This document shows positions 25,941-34,584 of a stretch of 64,000 nt of DNA, in pieces. Below the pieces are notes generated by a model. The model was not told the DNA's origin and did no database searches. It saw nothing but the letters and a program-made list of their open reading frames with translations. Made by a program: the position numbers and the translations under genes. Source of the stretch: JAQGMV01 sp963828715. Its GTDB lineage: Bacteria > Pseudomonadota > Gammaproteobacteria > Burkholderiales > SG8-41. Every line of letters starts with the position of its first letter. The stretch's first letter is position 1. The stretch is taken from the NCBI GenBank assembly GCA_963828715.1, contig CAWHFX010000020.1, positions 434,001-498,000 of the forward strand. The letters are read 5' to 3'.

Positions 25941-26849
25941 ATGACCTGGAAATTCGAGCTCGTGCATGGGCCGCTGCAACGGCCGATCGGCGGCCTTGCG
26001 TGGGACGGCGAAGCCATGCTGATAGCGGACATCAACGACAGCGTGATCCTGCGCTACGCTCCGCGCGAGAAACGTGTCAGCGTGGCGCGCAAGTACACGA
26101 ATCGCATCAACGGCATCGCCTTCGGACCGGATGGCGTGCTCAACGGGTGCCAGGAAGGTTCCCGGCGCATCGTGCGTCTGCTGGCTGACGGTTCTGCGAT
26201 GGTGCCCGCGACACAGCTCGAGGGCCGCAATCACAACAACCCCTGCATGCTTGCGCTCGATCGGGAAGGTCGAATCTGGTTCAGCGATCCGCATCATCCC
26301 GTGGCGGCATCCGGTCCGCACCTTTTTCCGCTGCTCGAGCACCAGTCGGTGCTGCGGCTGGAATGCGGCCCGCGACCGCAAAGTCACTGGCACATCGAGC
26401 GCATGACGTTCGACACCGCAGCGCCGCGCGGTGTCGCGCTGTCACCCGACGGTAAAACGCTTTATGTGGCGGAAACAGATAACAGGCCCGGCGGGACGCG
26501 GGAACTGCGCGCCTATTCCGTCCTGGAAGACGGCACGCTCGGCCCGTATATCGTGCTGCATACGTTCGCGCAGGATCGTCGCGGCGTGCACCGCGGGATC
26601 GAGGGCATGTGCGTGGACAGCGAAGGTAATATCGTAGCCTGCGCCGGATGGCAGCGCAGCGGCCCCGGGCCGCTCGTGTATGTGTTCGCACCGAGCGGCG
26701 CGGTGCTCGAGACGCATCCGGTGCCCGCCGACATGCCGGTGAACTGCGCGTTCGGCGATGCGGGCCTGAGCTCTCTTTACGTCACCACCGCGCAGGGTCA
26801 CGTGTTTCGCGTGCCTTCGACGGGGCGCAAGGGACACGCGCTCACGTAG
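25941..26849 (+). CDS. SMP-30-like beta-propeller, metal ligands altered
   Basis: A 302-residue paralogue of the preceding gene. The propeller repeats are clear (FGPDGVLNGCQEGSRRIVRL; LSPDGKTLYVAETDN; VDSEGNIVACAG), but the metal site differs. The first-blade Glu is replaced by Gly (PIGGLAWDG, near 17), and the Asp of the VADG motif is replaced by Glu (GIEGMCVD, near 221). The Asn of the NGL motif is Arg (APRGVAL). It may be a non-catalytic or differently acting partner of the upstream lactonase. The spacing indicates co-transcription. Confidence 0.82.
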   Translation: MTWKFELVHGPLQRPIGGLAWDGEAMLIADINDSVILRYAPREKRVSVARKYTNRINGIAFGPDGVLNGCQEGSRRIVRLLADGSAMVPATQLEGRNHNNPCMLALDREGRIWFSDPHHPVAASGPHLFPLLEHQSVLRLECGPRPQSHWHIERMTFDTAAPRGVALSPDGKTLYVAETDNRPGGTRELRAYSVLEDGTLGPYIVLHTFAQDRRGVHRGIEGMCVDSEGNIVACAGWQRSGPGPLVYVFAPSGAVLETHPVPADMPVNCAFGDAGLSSLYVTTAQGHVFRVPSTGRKGHALT

Positions 26850-26931
26850 GGAGGTTCTGTACGGCGTTACCGACCGCACGCCCAGCCTGTTCGTGCTTCG
26901 AGACACTACCGTTCCTTTCAACGAACAGATT

Positions 26932-27027
26932 ACCCTCACCCTTGACCCTCTCCCTACGCCAGGGAGAGGGGAACATCAACCGATCAACCCCTCGCCCCGG
27001 ATCGGGGAGAGGGATAGGGTGAGGGGA
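26932..27027. repeat. CCCTCACCC-type compound inverted repeat
   Basis: The element begins CCCTCACCCTTGACCCTCTC and ends GGGAGAGGGATAGGGTGAGG, so its ends pair with each other. An inner hairpin CCCTCTCCCT-ACGCC-AGGGAGAGGG lies near the left end. Elements of this sequence type are common intergenic palindromes in proteobacteria; I infer the identity from sequence alone. Confidence 0.65.
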
Positions 27028-27111
27028 GAAGAACGGCAACGCTGTTGGTAGTGTTCGTCTTGCCCGGCGCGACGACGGGCTTAATGCGCTCAGCACGAAC
27101 GGATCCGTTTT

Positions 27112-27158
27112 CCGTTCGCCCTGAGGAGGCAGCAGAGGCCGTCTCGAAGGGCGAACGG
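27112..27158. repeat. TTCGCCCT hairpin repeat
   Basis: The arms CCGTTCGCCCT (27112-27122) and AGGGCGAACGG (27148-27158) match perfectly over 11 bases around a 25-base loop. The arms resemble interspersed beta- and gammaproteobacterial palindromes of the form CCGTTCGCCCTGAG...CGAAGGGCGAACGG. It ends 10 bases from the stop of the ThDP-enzyme gene and may help terminate its transcript. Confidence 0.65.
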
Positions 27159-27168
27159 GCGCTCCTCG

Positions 27169-28821
27169 CTACCGCCCGACCCACCCGCCGTGCACCGGGT
27201 AATGCGAGCAGATGAACTCGAGGAAGGCGGGACGGCCTTTCGCGTTTTCGTCGAACGCGCGCTTGAGTGCCGGAATGATCTCGGCCGGATCACTCACATC
27301 CTCCGCGTGGAAGCCCACCGAACGCGCCATCGAGGCCATGCATGCCGAGGCGTGCTCCGACACCTTCCACGTGAACGGGTCGTGTCCATCGCCCCAGAAG
27401 CCGGGACCATAGCCTGAGTAGCCGCCGTTGTTGATGTGGATCGTGGTGGTGCCGATGCGATAGCGCGTCAGCGCTTCGAAGCTGCCCATCATGTAGCACA
27501 CGCCCGCGTCGCCGGTGATGTTCACGCATTGCCGCTCGGGGAAGGCGATCTTGGCCGCCGCCGCACCCGCGAGACTGAACCCGAGTGTCGAAACATTGCC
27601 CCACCCCAGGTGTCCGCGCGGAATCTGTGCTTCGTACACGGTGCTCGTCTGGTCGCGCGTGTTGCCCGAGTCGGCAGTCACGAACGACGCCTTCGGATCC
27701 AGTACTTTCATGAGATCGCCGATCACGCGATAGGGATTGATCGGCTTGTCCTTCGACTCCATCGCCGGCCGGAACTTCGCGAGAAACTCTTTTCGATGTG
27801 CGCTGATTTCGTCGTGCAAGCCGGGGTTCTTCCGTGCGCCGCCGGCCTGTCTCGAAAACTCGTCTATCAACGCCTGCAGCGTGAGCTTGGCATCGCCGAT
27901 CACGGCATGACGTGTCTCGTAGCTGCGGTTGATGTCGAGCGTGTCGACGGTGCATTGCACGATCGTTTTCTTCTCCGGATCGGGGATCGAATGGCTGAAC
28001 CGGTTCGGGAAGAGGCTGGAGCCGATCGAGAACAGGAGATCGCATTTGTTGAGGAAATGCGCGGCGAGCGAACCGCGCACGCCGAGCGAGAGTGCATGAT
28101 TCTCGGGGAAGCAGCCCTTGGCCTTCAGCGTGGTCAGCACCGGCAGCTGCGCGAGCTCCGCGAATTGCAGGAGCTCCGCCGTGGCATCGGCGTAGTAGAC
28201 GCCTTCGCCGACATAGAGCAGCGGGTCTTTCGCAGCGAGCAGGGCTTTCACCGCCGCTTTCACGTCGTCGGGATCGGGACCGGAGCGCCACCCCTTGACC
28301 GGTGTGTACGGATACTTGTCGTCGTCGTAGTCCCCGAGGTCTTTCGGCACGATCATGAGCACGGGCCCGGGCGGCCCCGTACGAAGCTGCGTGAACGCGC
28401 GCCGCATATAATCGGGTACGAGATCGGCGCGATCGATGGTGCCGACCCATTTGGTAACCGATTTGAGCGCCCCGGCGATATCGAAATGCGTGTGCCGGTG
28501 TGCGCCGACGCTGACGCCTTCCGTGATCACGAGCAGAGGCGAGGAGTCTTCCCAGGCCTGCGCGATTGCGCCGTAGGCCATCTGGATGCCCGCGGCGTTC
28601 AAATTGGACATCACCGTGCATGCGCCGATGCGCTTGCCGCATGTCACGCGGGAGTAGGCGTCCGCAAGCGCGACTGCGAAGCGTTCTTCGCCCATCATGT
28701 AGATCGGCACCTTCTCTTCGCCGAGCGCGTTGTTGACGTGATTCGTGGGAAAGCAGCTGACCCATGAAATGCCTTCGGCCTTGAGTATTCTGGCAACGCC
28801 GTTCGCCGCTTTGATCTTCAT
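27169..28821 (-). CDS. Thiamine-diphosphate-dependent enzyme, acetolactate-synthase-like
   Basis: A 550-residue, three-domain ThDP enzyme. The N-terminal domain has the catalytic glutamate in MGEERFAVALADAYSR (about residues 45-46). The middle domain (LYVGEGVYYADA) lacks an obvious FAD signature. The C-terminal cofactor domain holds NITGDAGVCYMMGSFEAL and HINNGGY, the GDG...N motif with Ala for the last Gly. It belongs to the broad acetolactate synthase/oxalyl-CoA decarboxylase/benzoylformate decarboxylase group; the substrate is not readable. The ribosome site GGAG precedes ATG 28821. It diverges, with 102 bases between starts, from the carboxylase/acyl-CoA synthetase operon, which suggests linked metabolism of a keto or oxo acid. 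Confidence 0.87.
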   Translation of the reverse strand: MKIKAANGVARILKAEGISWVSCFPTNHVNNALGEEKVPIYMMGEERFAVALADAYSRVTCGKRIGACTVMSNLNAAGIQMAYGAIAQAWEDSSPLLVITEGVSVGAHRHTHFDIAGALKSVTKWVGTIDRADLVPDYMRRAFTQLRTGPPGPVLMIVPKDLGDYDDDKYPYTPVKGWRSGPDPDDVKAAVKALLAAKDPLLYVGEGVYYADATAELLQFAELAQLPVLTTLKAKGCFPENHALSLGVRGSLAAHFLNKCDLLFSIGSSLFPNRFSHSIPDPEKKTIVQCTVDTLDINRSYETRHAVIGDAKLTLQALIDEFSRQAGGARKNPGLHDEISAHRKEFLAKFRPAMESKDKPINPYRVIGDLMKVLDPKASFVTADSGNTRDQTSTVYEAQIPRGHLGWGNVSTLGFSLAGAAAAKIAFPERQCVNITGDAGVCYMMGSFEALTRYRIGTTTIHINNGGYSGYGPGFWGDGHDPFTWKVSEHASACMASMARSVGFHAEDVSDPAEIIPALKRAFDENAKGRPAFLEFICSHYPVHGGWVGR

Positions 28822-28923
28822 GTCGGTACGCTCCGGTTGAGGCCCGGGAAGCAGGCTGGGGTGAAAAGTCTAAACCTCCGGGCACCCGTTTTGTGCGACG
28901 ATTTGCGGATTCAAGAAGGGTTC

Positions 28924-30273
28924 ATGGTGTTCAACAAGGTAGTGGTAGCGAATCGCGGCGCAGTCGCCGCGCGTGTATTGCGGGCGCTCGCCGAAATGGG
29001 CGTGCATTCGGTCGCGGTCTATTCGGAAGCCGATGCCGGCGCGCCGTACCTCGACATGGCCACCGAGAATTACGCGATCGGCCCGGCGCCTCCGCGCGAG
29101 AGCTATCTCAACCAGGATGCGCTCATCGACGTCCTGAAGAGGTCGCGCGCCGATGCGCTTCATCCGGGCTATGGATTCTTATCGGAGAACGCTGCATTCG
29201 CGCAGCGCGTGATCGACAGCGGCGCGCGCTTCATCGGTCCGTCGCCGCGCTGGATCGAGGCGATGGGCCACAAGACGCGCGCGCGCACACTCGCCGCGGA
29301 GTTCGGCATGCCGATATCGCAGGGCTCCGACGTTCTGCCGGCGGACCCTGACGCAATTCTCGAAGCAGCGAGGACGATCGGCTTCCCGGTTCTCGTCAAG
29401 CCAGCCGGTGGTGGCGGCGGCATCGGTATGCTGCCCGCGCGCGATGAATCGCAGTTGCTGGAGGTCGTCGAGCGTTCGCGTTCGATGGCCGCGCGCGGCT
29501 TCGGCAACGCGGAGGTTTACCTCGAACGACTGCTGGAGCGACCGCGCCATGTCGAGTTCCAGGTGCTCGGCGATCAGCACGGCGCCGCAAGACATCTCTT
29601 CGAGCGCGACTGTTCCGTTCAGCGCAGAAATCAGAAGGTGATCGAAGAAGCCGGGGCGCCCGGGATCGCTCGTGCCAAGGTCGAGCAGACCGCCGACCGC
29701 ATCGCTGAGATCGTGCGCAAGATGGGCTACGACAACATCGGCACCGTCGAAATGCTCTATGGCGCTGACGGTTCGTTCAGCTTCCTCGAGATGAACACGC
29801 GCCTCCAGGTCGAACACGGTGTAACCGAGGAAGTCACCGGCGTCGATCTCGTGAAGGCGCAGGTTCGCTCGGCAGCAGGCGAGCGTCTCACGGAGATTCT
29901 GCCGGCAGCGATCGGGCTGCAAGGCCATGCGATCCAGGCGCGGGTGTACGCCGAAGACCCGAAGAACTTCTTTCCGTCGCCCGGCAGGCTCGACGTGTTT
30001 CGCCCGCCGCAGTCACCGGAGGTGCGCGTCGAGACCGGGTACGCCGAAGGACGCGACGTCACACCGCATTACGATCCGATGATTGCCAAAGTCATCGTTC
30101 GCGGCGAAAACCGGCTGAATGCAATCGAGCGACTCGTCTCTGCGCTCGAGGCATTCGAGATTCGCGGCGTGAAGAACAACATACCCGCGGTGCTGGCGAT
30201 TCTCCGCTCGGAGCCATTCCGCGCAGGCGACGTGCACACCGGGCTCATTCCGGAAATTCTGAGAAAGAAGTGA
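28924..30273 (+). CDS. Stand-alone biotin-carboxylase-like ATP-grasp protein
   Basis: A 449-residue protein with the full biotin carboxylase layout: N-terminal KVVVANRGAVAARVLRA, ATP-grasp domain with VLVKPAGGGGGIGM (about 157-169), DCSVQRRNQKVIEEAGAP with the catalytic-site Lys near 238, SFLEMNTRLQVEH (metal Glu near 289), and the C-terminal GHAIQARVYAEDPKNFFPSPG. The residue after VEH is Gly, where carboxylases usually have Pro, and the glycine loop has Ile for the usual Arg. There is no biotin carrier or carboxyltransferase gene nearby, and no EAMKM motif in the window. It overlaps the next gene and is co-transcribed with an acyl-CoA synthetase. Confidence 0.88.
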   Translation: MVFNKVVVANRGAVAARVLRALAEMGVHSVAVYSEADAGAPYLDMATENYAIGPAPPRESYLNQDALIDVLKRSRADALHPGYGFLSENAAFAQRVIDSGARFIGPSPRWIEAMGHKTRARTLAAEFGMPISQGSDVLPADPDAILEAARTIGFPVLVKPAGGGGGIGMLPARDESQLLEVVERSRSMAARGFGNAEVYLERLLERPRHVEFQVLGDQHGAARHLFERDCSVQRRNQKVIEEAGAPGIARAKVEQTADRIAEIVRKMGYDNIGTVEMLYGADGSFSFLEMNTRLQVEHGVTEEVTGVDLVKAQVRSAAGERLTEILPAAIGLQGHAIQARVYAEDPKNFFPSPGRLDVFRPPQSPEVRVETGYAEGRDVTPHYDPMIAKVIVRGENRLNAIERLVSALEAFEIRGVKNNIPAVLAILRSEPFRAGDVHTGLIPEILRKK

Positions 30274-30980
30274 TGGACCCGATAAGCATAATTGCCGAGG
30301 CCCGCGCTCGTGGCCGCGGCGCACTCGATGAGGCCAGCGGCAAGGCGCTGCTTGCGCACTACGGTGTCTCTGTGCCGCGAAACAGGCTCGTGCGCCTGCC
30401 GGATGACGTCGATGCGGCAGTGGCGGACCTTCGATTTCCGGTGGTGGTGAAGGTCGTCTCCGCGGAGATCCTTCACAAGAGCGATGCAGGCGGCGTACGA
30501 ATCGGCCTCGGGAATGCCGCTGACGTGCGCGCAGCCATTCGCGAGATGTCCGCGCTTCCGGCGATCGCGCGTGCTCGCGTCGACGGCTGGCTGATCGACG
30601 AAATGGCGCCGGCGGGACAGGAAGTGGTCGTGGGCGGGTTGCGCGACCCCGATTTTGGCCCGCTGATCATGGTCGGCCTCGGCGGGATCTTCGTCGAGGT
30701 GCTGGCTGACGTCGCGTTTCGCATCTGCCCGATCGCGCGCGTCGACGCGGAAGAGATGCTGGACGAGTTGAAGGGCGCTGCGGTACTCGATGGCGCCCGC
30801 GGACGGGAACCCGCTTCGCGCGAGGCGATCGTGGACGTGCTGCTCAAAATCGGCGGAGAGGGTGGGCTGCTGATGCGGCACGGCGATGCGATCCGGGAAG
30901 CGGATGTCAATCCACTCATCGTGTCGCCCACAGCGGCCGTCGCGGTCGATGCGCGCTTCATACTGGACTCGCAGTCATGA
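30273..30980 (+). CDS. ADP-forming acyl-CoA synthetase, beta (ATP-grasp) subunit
   Basis: A protein of about 235 residues matching ATP-grasp_5, the nucleotide-binding part of NDP-forming acetate/acyl-CoA ligases. Motifs are SGKALLAHYGVSVPRN, FPVVVKVVSAEILHKSDAGGVRIGL and the Asn-containing end EADVNPLIVSP. It starts at ATG 30273 within the stop of the carboxylase-like gene (TGATG), or at GTG 30270. It ends in an ATGA overlap with the alpha subunit gene. With that partner it should make an acyl-CoA from an acid, CoA and ATP, or run in reverse to make ATP. Confidence 0.88.
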   Translation: MDPISIIAEARARGRGALDEASGKALLAHYGVSVPRNRLVRLPDDVDAAVADLRFPVVVKVVSAEILHKSDAGGVRIGLGNAADVRAAIREMSALPAIARARVDGWLIDEMAPAGQEVVVGGLRDPDFGPLIMVGLGGIFVEVLADVAFRICPIARVDAEEMLDELKGAAVLDGARGREPASREAIVDVLLKIGGEGGLLMRHGDAIREADVNPLIVSPTAAVAVDARFILDSQS

Positions 30981-32525
30981 GCGCGAGCGAGATCATCGAG
31001 GCCTTCACGCCCCTCTTCGCGCCGCAAACCGTGGCCGTGATCGGCGCGTCGGCCAGAGGTACAGCGCTCCCTAACACGTTCATCCGGCGCATCCGCGAGT
31101 TCGGCTACAAGGGCGACATCTATCCGATCCACCCGACCGCGCCCGAGATCGACGGCCTGCCCGCTTACCGCAGTCTGGCGGAAACGCCGAAGCCCGTCGA
31201 TTACGCTTACATCGCCATCGCGGCCGCGCAGATTCCGCCGCTGCTGGCGAGCGCGAACGGGCACCTGCGGTTCGCGCAGGTCATTTCCAGCGGCTTCGGC
31301 GAAGTGGAGGAGGGACGCGAGTTGCAGGACGCGCTGCTGCAAGCCGCGCGTGCCGGCGGTGCGCGTTTGATCGGCCCCAACTGCCTCGGCACATACTCTC
31401 CGCGTGGCCGGCTGACGTTTGCCGAGACGGGCCCGGTCGACGTCGGCGCCGTGGGCGTCGTCTCGCAGAGCGGCGGTCTCGGGACGGACATCATTCGCCG
31501 CGGCCTCAATCGCGGGCTGACGTTTTCCGGCCTGGTCACGGTCGGCAACTGCGCAGATGTGACGCCCTCCGACCTGCTGGAGTTCTATCTCGCGGATCCG
31601 CAGACGCGTGTGATCGGGATCTACATCGAAACGGCGCGTGACGGCCGGCGTCTGTTCGAACTGCTGCGCGAGAACGGCGCGCGGAAGCCCGTCGTCATTC
31701 TGAAAGGCGGCCGCACCCAGGAAGGCAAGATGGCGGCGGCGTCACACACGGGCTCGCTCGCCGGAGATGACCGGGTATGGGTCGCACTGTCGCGGCAGAC
31801 GGGGTGCGTGCTCGTCGATACGCTGGACGAATTCATCGACACGCTGCTGCTGTTCCAGACGATTACGCCGCACCCCGAACACCCGACGCGTCGCGTCGTC
31901 CTCTTCGGCAACGGCGGCGGGACGAGTGTTCTTGCGACCGATTTCTTCGCGCGTATGGGGCTGGCCGTCACGCCATTCGGCAGTGCCACGATCGAAAGAC
32001 TGGCAGCGTTGCAGCTCCCGCCCGGTACCGAGTATCACCAACCCGGTCGACTGCCCGGTCGGAACGCTGCAGCAGGAGGAAGGGCGTGTCGCCGAGAAGA
32101 TCATCGACATCATCTACGAGCACGGCCGTCCCGACGCGCTCGTGATGCATCTCAACCTCTCGGCGTTCGTCGGACGCACGAAACCCGAGGTGCTCGACAA
32201 TCTGGTGCAGGCTGCGTTGCGCGTGCAGGGGCATTACCCGGGCGCGGCGCACTTCCTTCTCGTGCTGCGCTCGGATGGTGAGCCGGAACTCGAACAGCGT
32301 AAGCGCGCGTTCCGTGCCAACGCGGTGTCGCTCGGGGTGCCGGTGTTCGACGAGATGTCGAACGCGGGCGAGGCATTAGCCGGCTTGCAGAGCTACGAGG
32401 TTTTCGTGAACAAGCGCCGGCCATGCGGCGAGAGCGCTGCTACGGTGACAGTCCCGGCCAGCGCGGCCGCCGGCCCGGCGCAAGTCGATGCGTCAATCGG
32501 CGGCGGTAATCGCGGGCGCGAGTAA
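30977..32525 (+). CDS. ADP-forming acyl-CoA synthetase, alpha (CoA-binding) subunit, one frameshift
   Basis: About 515 residues once a single-base break near 32035 is bridged. The N-terminal CoA-binding domain starts TPLFAPQTVAVIGASARGTA. The Succ_CoA_lig-like domain carries GLIGPNCLG-type sequence (ARLIGPNCLGTYSP). The phospho-histidine loop is AAASHTGSLAGDDRVW. The frame fails after ALQLPPGT, and the family sequence resumes one frame over as SITNPVDCPVGTLQQEEGRV. An extra base in the stretch GGTACCGAGTATC fits. ATP-grasp is encoded separately by the preceding gene, so this is the split-subunit form better known from archaea. Confidence 0.85.
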
Positions 32526-32549
32526 GAAGGCCTGCGCCCGCCTGCATTC

Positions 32550-32858
32550 TTATTCGAAGCGGACGTCTACGGCCCTGAGCCTGCCGTCAGAAGGGCCCTT
32601 CGCGAACACGACCACTGCCTTCGAATCGAACTTGTTGCCCTCCTGGACGTTGAACGTCCTCGCGTGGTAGGTCCAGGTCACTTCTTCCGGCTTGCTGCTG
32701 TCCACTGCAGCGGGTTTGCCGACGACCTTGGCGACCTCGGCGTCGGATTTATCCTTAACCCGGGCGGCGAAGTCGTCGCGGCTCAGCAGCTCCGAACAAC
32801 CTGCGAATACCACACCCAGCGCGAACGCTGCTGTGGCGCAAACAACTTTCGATCTCAT
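32550..32858 (-). CDS. Small BamE/SmpA-like lipoprotein
   Basis: About 102 residues, with a signal sequence and lipobox VVFAGC-SE giving a lipid-modified cysteine near residue 20. The mature part (SRDDFAARVKDKSDAEVAKVVGKP and TWTYHARTFN) follows the pattern of small BamE/SmpA-like envelope domains: a helix, a GKP turn and WxY strands. ATG 32858 and 32876 are both possible starts. A paralogue lies 170 bases upstream on the same strand. Confidence 0.75.
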   Translation of the reverse strand: MRSKVVCATAAFALGVVFAGCSELLSRDDFAARVKDKSDAEVAKVVGKPAAVDSSKPEEVTWTYHARTFNVQEGNKFDSKAVVVFAKGPSDGRLRAVDVRFE

Positions 32859-33028
32859 CGTCTCGAACATACTCAAGTTCCCTCGCAGTCCATTATCCGA
32901 ACGGCTCTGGCAGGTCGACGAAACACTGCGCGACGCCAGTGCGCTAGACGGGACATTTTACCCGATTACCGCGCAAACGCCTAGGGTGGCACCACGATGT
33001 GAACGCGCGAGGACGAACCCTGGCAGCC

Positions 33029-33331
33029 TTACTTGAATACGACGTCTACGACGTGAAGCTTGCCGTCGGATCCGGAGCTGAAGATGACGTCGGTCTCAGG
33101 GTCGGTCTTCCGGGTCGCGACGTCGAACGTTCTTGACTTGTAGACCCATGCCACGCGATCCGGACTGCTGTTGTCGACGTTCGAGGGCTTGCCTGCGTAT
33201 TTCAGAACTTCGGTGTCGGTCTTGTTCTTCACCGCCGATGAGAAGTCCTCGCGGTTTTCCATCGGGCTGCACGCACCGAGGACAAGAACCGCGGCCATTC
33301 CCGCGACGATTGCTGCGTATGATGTTTTCAT
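33029..33331 (-). CDS. Small BamE/SmpA-like lipoprotein, paralogue
   Basis: A 100-residue lipoprotein with the lipobox VLGAC-SP (cysteine near 21). The mature sequence ENREDFSSAVKNKTDTEVLKYAGKP then VAWVYKSRTFDV aligns step by step with the neighbouring lipoprotein, so the two come from a tandem duplication. An outer-membrane or periplasmic structural role is inferred. An FNR-like box lies about 103 bases upstream of the ATG. Confidence 0.77.
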   Translation of the reverse strand: MKTSYAAIVAGMAAVLVLGACSPMENREDFSSAVKNKTDTEVLKYAGKPSNVDNSSPDRVAWVYKSRTFDVATRKTDPETDVIFSSGSDGKLHVVDVVFK

Positions 33332-33433
33332 GGTCGCTCCTGTGGTACATCGCCACGGTCAGCCGGCAACGGGATGTTGTCCGGCAGCGCGCGACTGGAG
33401 CGGCTAGTCTGTAACTGCACATGTGAAATTACT

Positions 33434-33447
33434 GTGATCGGGATCAG
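33434..33447 (-). promoter_or_regulatory. FNR-like box upstream of a lipoprotein gene
   Basis: GTGAT-CGGG-ATCAG has both TGAT/ATCA half-sites at the correct 4-base spacing, with a centre at 33440.5. A poor -10 candidate (TACAGA, minus strand, 33413-33408) sits about 39 bases downstream of the centre, so the geometry is possible but not strong. Confidence 0.5.
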
Positions 33448-33499
33448 TGCCGCCCGTGCGAATCCGTTCGTTTCCGAAGACGGACGCGCACGGCAGCGT

Positions 33500-34402
33500 C
33501 TACTGGCCCTTCGTCTCCTGCTCTTTCTGGAGTTGTGCGTTGAAGAGCTTTTCGTAAGATCGGATCTTGGCCTGATAACCCTGCGGATCGACGAACCGCT
33601 TCGGATCGTAGGAGTCGCCCGGCTTGTATTTCTCGTGCAGGTTGAACTGGCCCGCGTGCGACGCCACCCAGATGTCGGGCTTCAGCTGCTTCTGGCCCTC
33701 GAGCGTCGAGCGGTATGCCTTGGTGATATCAGGAAACCCGGGCATGTAACTCACCTGTACGCCGGGATTGATGCTCGCCATGTTCGCGATCAGCACGTTG
33801 TAATCGCGCCCGCCGTCATGCAGGGTATAGCTGAAGCTCGTCGAGCCTTTGGTGTGGCCGGGGTGATGCATGACCGTCAATTCCGTGTCGCCGAGCCGCA
33901 CCTTGTCTCCGTCTTTCAGCCGCTGATCGACTTTGACGGGCTCGTAAATGGCGCCGCGGCCTTGCGGGTAGCGGTAGTCGAGGCTGCCGCCACTTTCCAG
34001 CATGTCCGCATCGGCTTCGTTCATGAGCATGCGTGCGCCTGTGAGCCGCTTCATCTCCGCCATCGCGCCGACATGGTCCCAGTGCCCGTGCGTGGCGAGC
34101 AGCAGCTTGATATCCGAGAGCTTGAAACCGAGCTTCTCGATGTTCGAGCGTATGGCAGGGACCGAGTCATTGATGCCGGTGTTGATCAGGATGCTTCCGG
34201 CGGATGTCGTGATCAGATAGACGCCGAGATCATAGGTTCCGACGTAATACAGGTTGGCCGCAATGCGCACGGGCGGAAACGGTTTGACGTAATCCGATTT
34301 CGTCACCGCCGGGGCTTTGTAAGTCGCCTGCGCGCTGACGTGCAGAGGCATCGCGGGGAGAAGTGCAGCGACTGCTGCGAGCAGCCAGGCTTGAAAGCGC
34401 AT
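33500..34402 (-). CDS. Exported MBL-fold metallo-hydrolase, subclass B3 beta-lactamase-like
   Basis: A 300-residue protein with a signal peptide (cleavage near HVSA-QA). The zinc motifs are complete: HGHWDHVG (H-x-H-x-DH), HHPGHTKGS (third His) and VASHAGQF (last His). LIANMASINPGVQVSYMPGFPDI resembles the region that distinguishes subclass B3 enzymes and their relatives. B3-like proteins include beta-lactamases but also lactonases and uncharacterised hydrolases, so resistance is not shown. It diverges from the liv-type transporter operon. Confidence 0.82.
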   Translation of the reverse strand: MRFQAWLLAAVAALLPAMPLHVSAQATYKAPAVTKSDYVKPFPPVRIAANLYYVGTYDLGVYLITTSAGSILINTGINDSVPAIRSNIEKLGFKLSDIKLLLATHGHWDHVGAMAEMKRLTGARMLMNEADADMLESGGSLDYRYPQGRGAIYEPVKVDQRLKDGDKVRLGDTELTVMHHPGHTKGSTSFSYTLHDGGRDYNVLIANMASINPGVQVSYMPGFPDITKAYRSTLEGQKQLKPDIWVASHAGQFNLHEKYKPGDSYDPKRFVDPQGYQAKIRSYEKLFNAQLQKEQETKGQ

Positions 34403-34584
34403 GCGAGTGTCCTTTCAGGTGAGCGGGATACCGAAGACTGATTGCTGTTTCGTGCCGTGGAAGTATCTTACCGCTTTGGCTGTCGCAACGAGCGCGAGCC
34501 CGCCGCGTCGTTTGACAGGCCCATGCATCCTTCCTACAGTGCTTCTTACCGGAGCCTGTCGAGGCTACCCAAGGGAGGGGCGCG

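Larger units (their letters stand above)
26850..27168. other. Intergenic region with interspersed palindromes
   Basis: This 319-base gap between convergent transcription units holds no gene. It contains the inverted pair CTGTTCGT (26886-26893) and ACGAACAG (26921-26928) and the two repeats listed separately. These may act as terminators for both flanking units. Confidence 0.6.

Noticed and set aside
27436..28767. 443-codon plus-strand open frame opposite the ThDP enzyme
   Set aside because: It is antisense to a full-length conserved enzyme and lacks any family pattern.
33500..34402. Calling the B3-like metallo-hydrolase a carbapenem-resistance gene
   Set aside because: The zinc motifs fit the B3-like superfamily, but many members are not beta-lactamases and the sequence alone cannot show activity.
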